From SZUA-545 sp050297855 (GTDB lineage: Bacteria; Campylobacterota; Campylobacteria; Campylobacterales; SZUA-545), in NCBI GenBank assembly GCA_050297855.1, contig JBNKTC010000010.1, positions 124,001 to 188,000 on the forward strand: a stretch of 64,000 bases of DNA. Reading direction: 5' to 3'. The notes beneath the pieces were generated by a model. The model was not told where the DNA came from. It made no database searches and saw nothing but the letters and a program-made list of their open reading frames with translations. Shown piece by piece: positions 59,847 through 64,000 of the stretch; within the stretch, counting starts at the first letter, position 1; every line of letters starts with the position of its first letter. Position numbers and translations under genes: made by a program.

Positions 59847-61079
59847 TTATTTTAGAGTTTTGAAGTAAGCGACGATGTCGTTGATCTGATCTTCGCTCAT
59901 CCAGTCGTATGCAGGCATTGTGGAAACACGTTTCCCGCCGGCAAGTTCATACCATTTGTAATTCGGGTGTGCGTTTCTGTTATATCCGGGAACGACAACC
60001 GCACTTGGGTTTTTCATAGATTCAGCGATGTAAGCTGCTGTAGCCTGTCCGCCGATCTCGGAAAGGTTCGGAGCCATGAACGGCATCCCGTTGTCCTGAT
60101 CGTCGAAGATGTGGCATGCTGCACAGTTTTCTGCTGCAAGAGCTTTACCTTTTGCAACGTCGCCGTTTGGCATATCTGTGATCGCTTTCATCAGTTTACC
60201 ATCTTTTTGACCCAGTTCGACTGCTACCCAACCGGAGAGCCACTTCTGGCCGTTACGGTTGGCTTTTTTACCATCCCATACTGCGAGCGCAATCGGGAAC
60301 TCACCGCTGCTCAGGTCAAGCTGTGCATCTTTGATGTCACGGACGAGTGTACCCATCCATTTGTCACCGGCATGCGCCATTGCGGCATCGAAGCTCTCTT
60401 TTGCATCACGGATCTCTGTAGTGGATCGGAAACCTTCGGCGATAAACGCTTTTTGGTAGTCCGCGTCACCCATAGCGGCAACCTCTTTGTGGTAGGCAGC
60501 CAGCTCTTCACCGAATTTGTTCATGCTCTGATCGGCACGTTGCGGCTTGTGCTCACCGTTACCGTTTGGTTCGTATGTCGCTTTGGTCGTTTTCTGCAGG
60601 TAGATAACAACCGGACGTTTTTCACTACCCATACCGATGTAAGGGAGTTTGGACGCGTCGCTGCTGTTTTGTGCGAACTGCACAGCAAAACCGTCGCTGT
60701 ATTTATCGGAAGTCATACCCTGGTGGGAAGCTTCACTGTCATTCCAGTAGACCATAAGGGCTACTTTCTCATCATTGTAAAGCGCTTTGACGCTGGCTTT
60801 GATACCCTTTGCATCTGCCATCAGTTCGTTGACGGCTTTGTCGTTTGTGCCGACGGTTTTTTGCGGATAGAGCATGACGGACGTACATGCCGCTTTTTCC
60901 CACGCTTCAGCAGTCAGGGCAACGTCATTGACGTCCCCGCTGAATTTGGAAGCGACAACCGCACCGTTTTGTGCGTCGACGCAGTTTGCATCGTAAGTTT
61001 TTACGCTCGGTCCACACCCACTCATGATCAGGGCAGCAAGGGGAAGACCGATTGCTGCGTTACTAATTAGTTTTTTCAT
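59847..61079 (-). CDS. Gamma-type heme subunit fused to cytochrome c
   Basis: The 410-residue lipoprotein (LIMSGCGPS) has a central EB_dh-type domain of about 250 residues (KASVKALYNDEKVALMVYWND, MGSEKRPVVIYLQK, IALAVWDG), as in the gamma subunits of type II molybdoenzymes, which bind heme b. A cytochrome c domain follows, with the heme site CAACH and a Met ligand in the STMPAYDWM segment. Gamma subunits usually lack a c-type domain, so this is a fusion. It overlaps the beta subunit stop. Confidence 0.85.
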   Translation of the reverse strand: MKKLISNAAIGLPLAALIMSGCGPSVKTYDANCVDAQNGAVVASKFSGDVNDVALTAEAWEKAACTSVMLYPQKTVGTNDKAVNELMADAKGIKASVKALYNDEKVALMVYWNDSEASHQGMTSDKYSDGFAVQFAQNSSDASKLPYIGMGSEKRPVVIYLQKTTKATYEPNGNGEHKPQRADQSMNKFGEELAAYHKEVAAMGDADYQKAFIAEGFRSTTEIRDAKESFDAAMAHAGDKWMGTLVRDIKDAQLDLSSGEFPIALAVWDGKKANRNGQKWLSGWVAVELGQKDGKLMKAITDMPNGDVAKGKALAAENCAACHIFDDQDNGMPFMAPNLSEIGGQATAAYIAESMKNPSAVVVPGYNRNAHPNYKWYELAGGKRVSTMPAYDWMSEDQINDIVAYFKTLK

Positions 61080-62176
61080 TAGTGACCTACCTTATAGTGA
61101 GTTGTAAATTTCGTGTACTTACCTTTGGAGTATCGGTCATCAACCGGTGCAAGTTTTTTGCCTTGGTCGTGGGCGATACCTTGGTAGTACCCGCTGTCGA
61201 GACGGAACATCTCCTGGTGCTGGAACGCGATCAGAAGATCCATCAGTTCGCTTTCACCTGTCTCTTTTCGTTTTTTGTGCTCTTTGAGGATCGTTTTCTT
61301 CGCAGCGTGGTATGCCTCTTTACCGAACAGTTTTTCCAGTTCAGCATCAGGGATACGGTCGCTGTCTACGATCGGAGCACCGTTTTCGTCGAATTTCTCA
61401 GGTGAGAATACCGGCGGAACGTAGTAGACGTTCGGTGTTGTACCGTAATCAGGTCGCAGACCGATGGCTACTTTGTATTTGTGTACCAGTTTGTAGACCT
61501 GGGACTCTTTGTCATCCAGGAACCCGACGAATCGGATACGGCCGACACACTGCTGTGCACATGCAGGCGGAAGACCTTTTTCAACACGTGGGAAGCAGAG
61601 AATACATTTTTCCGATTTGGAAAGTTTCGGGTTGAAATAGATTTTTTTGTACGGGCAGCCCGCGATACAGTATCTATACCCCTGACATCGGTCAAGGTCA
61701 ACCAGAACGACACCGTCTTGTTCCCGTTTGAAGATCGCGTCACGAGGACATGCGCTCAGACAACCCGGGTTAGTACAGTGGTTACAGATTCTCGGGATGT
61801 AGAAGAAGTAGTTGTCGTTAGGGAAGTTACCCGCACCTACGTCTTCGTCCCAGTTTGGACCCCATGTGGGCTCCTGGTGTGGCGTAAGGATCTTACCGTC
61901 AGCCATTTCGTCGAAGTTATACTCCCAAGGTACCCCGTAATCGCTTTCGATATTCGGGATTACACCTGGCTGAAGGTCGCCGGCTGCGTCAAAGCCGCCG
62001 CCCGCTTCCTGCCAGTTTTTGGGGTAACCTGTACCTGGGTACGTCTCAACGTTGTTCCAGTACATATAGTCACGCCCGTTTCTATTTGTCCATTGTGTTT
62101 TACATGCTACGGTACATGTCTGGCACCCGATACATTTGTTCAGGTCCATTACCATTGCTAATTGTCGTTTTGACAT
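61079..62176 (-). CDS. Iron-sulfur beta subunit of a type II DMSO-reductase-family enzyme
   Basis: The 365-residue protein carries four cluster-binding cysteine groups: CIGCQTCTVACKTQW, CNHCTNPGCLSACP, CQGYRYCIAGCPYKKIYFN and CILCFPR...CAQQC. This is the pattern of NarH, EbdB, SerB and ClrB. It passes electrons between the alpha subunit's active site and the heme gamma subunit. It lies 14 bp after the alpha gene and overlaps the gamma start. Confidence 0.93.
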   Translation of the reverse strand: MSKRQLAMVMDLNKCIGCQTCTVACKTQWTNRNGRDYMYWNNVETYPGTGYPKNWQEAGGGFDAAGDLQPGVIPNIESDYGVPWEYNFDEMADGKILTPHQEPTWGPNWDEDVGAGNFPNDNYFFYIPRICNHCTNPGCLSACPRDAIFKREQDGVVLVDLDRCQGYRYCIAGCPYKKIYFNPKLSKSEKCILCFPRVEKGLPPACAQQCVGRIRFVGFLDDKESQVYKLVHKYKVAIGLRPDYGTTPNVYYVPPVFSPEKFDENGAPIVDSDRIPDAELEKLFGKEAYHAAKKTILKEHKKRKETGESELMDLLIAFQHQEMFRLDSGYYQGIAHDQGKKLAPVDDRYSKGKYTKFTTHYKVGH

Positions 62177-62190
62177 CTATCGGCCTCCCC

Positions 62191-64000
62191 TTATGCTTTC
62201 TCTACGTTGATCGCGCCGTCGTACGCGTACTGGTTACCGTCCCAGACACCACCGAATTTGAGGTGACCCCAACCTTCGGACATTTCGATCAGGCTTAGGG
62301 ATGGTGGAACGACCACGTTGTTGTGTTTTCTCTCTCTGAAGAAGTTAGGATCCCAACCGTCTTCCATTACAAGTGATGTAAGTGGAGCGTTCGGAGTAAC
62401 TTTTGCCATGGCGTAGAATTCGCCCAGCATGTTGTAGATTCTTACTTCGTCACCGTCTTTGATACCTTTGACTTCTGCAACTTTGTTGTTGATCATTACC
62501 CAAGGCTTACCACGTTGAAGTCTTTGCAGGATCTTCGCCGTTTTGTAGTTGGAGTGGATGGACCATCGTGCATGCGGTGTCATCAGTGTGAACGGATATT
62601 TTTCAGGATCGACCGGAGCAAGCGGCTCGCGACCCGTATTTGTATTGACGCCCAGTTTGATCCACAGATCATGGTCGACATAGAATGTCTGGCGACCGGA
62701 AACCGTTTCGAATCGCTCGAATCGGAAGATGTGGTTCTCCAGGGAGTTGTACGGTCTGTCTGCATAAAGCGGGGAGTTTTTCGCAGCTTTTTCGTTCAGC
62801 TGGAGGAAACCACCCTGTTTGTACATTTTTTCGATCGTGTGCGGCTGGAACTGTTTTGTTTCGGCAAGTGCCGCTTCCAGTGCCAGTCTGTCACCCGTCA
62901 CATCTTCACGCATTTCGTCTTCACCGAGGATCGGTTCGAAGTTCTCATCGGACTCTTCATCGATATTCGTAAACTCATCGTAGAAGATATCCAGGCGTCG
63001 GACACCGTCACGTGCAAGGGGTTTCCCTTTGACGTTCGTGCCGTTGTCTGGTACCTGTGCTTTATCGATGTTTTCAGGTCGTGTCGCGACTTCCTGCATC
63101 TTCTTAGCCAGGAATGCGAACATGGACCATTCGTCTTTCGCTTCACCCACAGCTTTAAGGTTTGCAGCAGGCTGTGCAAGGTTGACGAATCGGTGGTAAC
63201 CCGGGCTCGCTCTAAGGTCCCATACTTCGTAGTGGGATTTTGCAGGCAGAAGGATATCTGCATACTGAGCTGTCGCACTCATTCGGTAGTCGACATAGGC
63301 GAAGAATTTCGTTCTGTCAAGCCATACTTTATTATAAGCAGCTTTATTACGTCGTACTTTCGCATCGGCAACGATCAGGGCAGTGTCAGGCAGCCAGTAC
63401 GGTTTTTTACCCGCTTCTTTGCCTTCATAAGCACCGTCACGCATCTCGTCAAGGATAGCCTGGAATTCGGCTTTGTCTTTAACGGTACCGTTGTATGCAC
63501 GGTTGACATCTTCGTCGTTGAAGTATTTGTCGAACTCTTTATCCATGTCACCCATCATGAATTCGCCAAGGAAACCTGAACCGAATCGTGGTGCGTATTT
63601 ACCGCTGAATCCTGCAAGGACACCCAGACCTGAGAGGGAGAACTCATTCTCAGTGTTCAGACCGCCACGAGTACCGTATCGGCCGCCGAGACCGCACAGG
63701 GACGCGATGTTCCAGATGTTGAGGATACCGTTGTGGTATTTGTTCAGGGCGAAACCTGTTGTGATCGTTACCTTGTTGTTTTTAGGCGTTGTGATCTCGT
63801 CCGCCAGCATTGTTACGATGCTAGGGCTGACATTTGTTGTTTCGTAGAAGTTTTTACCTGTAGAGCTTTTGTATGTCTCAGGGTCGAACTTCGCTGCTTC
63901 TTCTTTAAGGATTTCAAAGGCAGTTGTAACTTCGATCTCTTCTTCGTGACCGTCGTGACCGTGGACTTTGACTTTGAATGTCCCTTCAAGGGCCGGATCG
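62191..64000 (-). CDS. Molybdopterin oxidoreductase alpha subunit (5' end outside window)
   Basis: The frame stays open to the window edge, so only about the last 600 residues are present. The C-terminal dinucleotide-cofactor domain is clear (TPHARWSIHSNYKTAKILQRLQRGKPWVMINNK, GIKDGDEVRIYN). Earlier segments such as KFFAYVDYRMSATAQYADILLPAKSHYEVWDLRASPGYHRFVNL fit type II DMSO-reductase enzymes (nitrate, perchlorate, selenate reductases and ethylbenzene dehydrogenase). The electron acceptor or donor cannot be named from this part. Confidence 0.92.
   Translation of the reverse strand, partial: DPALEGTFKVKVHGHDGHEEEIEVTTAFEILKEEAAKFDPETYKSSTGKNFYETTNVSPSIVTMLADEITTPKNNKVTITTGFALNKYHNGILNIWNIASLCGLGGRYGTRGGLNTENEFSLSGLGVLAGFSGKYAPRFGSGFLGEFMMGDMDKEFDKYFNDEDVNRAYNGTVKDKAEFQAILDEMRDGAYEGKEAGKKPYWLPDTALIVADAKVRRNKAAYNKVWLDRTKFFAYVDYRMSATAQYADILLPAKSHYEVWDLRASPGYHRFVNLAQPAANLKAVGEAKDEWSMFAFLAKKMQEVATRPENIDKAQVPDNGTNVKGKPLARDGVRRLDIFYDEFTNIDEESDENFEPILGEDEMREDVTGDRLALEAALAETKQFQPHTIEKMYKQGGFLQLNEKAAKNSPLYADRPYNSLENHIFRFERFETVSGRQTFYVDHDLWIKLGVNTNTGREPLAPVDPEKYPFTLMTPHARWSIHSNYKTAKILQRLQRGKPWVMINNKVAEVKGIKDGDEVRIYNMLGEFYAMAKVTPNAPLTSLVMEDGWDPNFFRERKHNNVVVPPSLSLIEMSEGWGHLKFGGVWDGNQYAYDGAINVEKA

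Noticed and set aside
1..64000. CRISPR arrays, insertion sequences, prophage or integrase genes
   Set aside because: No regularly spaced repeats, transposase or integrase motifs were seen in either strand.

Overview
The window is a gene-dense chromosomal segment from a motile, respiratory member of the Campylobacterota (Epsilonproteobacteria), probably a free-living Sulfurimonas/Sulfuricurvum/Hydrogenimonas-like organism. This rests on several things: the NIF-type NifS/NifU pair used for housekeeping Fe-S assembly; fliI-folE lying divergent from tig-clpP-def, an order I recall from Campylobacter jejuni; a Csd4/Pgp1-type cell-shape peptidase with the unusual Gln-Glu-His zinc ligands; Cache-type histidine kinases with an AHQW(K/R)QPL H-box; and a type II molybdoenzyme. 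Base composition is moderately GC-rich and even. No insertion sequence, prophage, CRISPR array or rRNA is visible. The genus cannot be fixed from this alone.

Layout, left to right. 1-1.9 kb: tRNA-Pro, two tiny unknown genes behind a perfect sigma-70 promoter, and a HipBA-like locus whose HipA lacks key kinase residues. 1.9-7.2 kb: Cache-PAS histidine kinase, outer-membrane porin, PstS-like periplasmic protein, SDR enzyme and small proteins. 7.2-13.4 kb: LonB-type protease, gltX, and two cell-wall carboxypeptidases (VanY-like and Csd4). 13.4-19.7 kb: a response-regulator kinase and a hybrid kinase, an HD-GYP phosphodiesterase, and a WD40 scaffold. 19.7-26.3 kb: nifSU, then a chemoreceptor, a STAS protein and a fused kinase-receiver-phosphatase forming a partner-switch module. 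26.3-33.5 kb: fliI, folE, tig, clpP, a degenerate GGDEF protein, def, comM. 33.5-41.5 kb: a GGDEF cyclase, a MoxR/Bat operon, a thiamine-binding-type protein and an RRM protein.

41.6-53.4 kb is the most distinctive region. It is one long minus-strand run that starts with two tandem kexin-like subtilase lipoproteins, each followed immediately by a small exported protein resembling a detached subtilase prodomain, and continues by stop-start overlap into type II secretion genes (gspK, L, M, N-like, C, D, E and a pseudopilin). The proteases have no room for a prodomain in cis. This suggests a dedicated system in which the proteases, their trans-acting folding/inhibitor partners and their exporter are made together. 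A 977-residue lipoprotein is transcribed divergently and is a candidate substrate or cargo.

53.6-64 kb: that lipoprotein, nadC, a hairpin-rich spacer bounded by 13-bp direct repeats, flhB with a helical partner gene, and on the minus strand a type II DMSO-reductase-family enzyme (alpha cut by the window edge, Fe-S beta, a gamma subunit fused to cytochrome c, and a small periplasmic protein).
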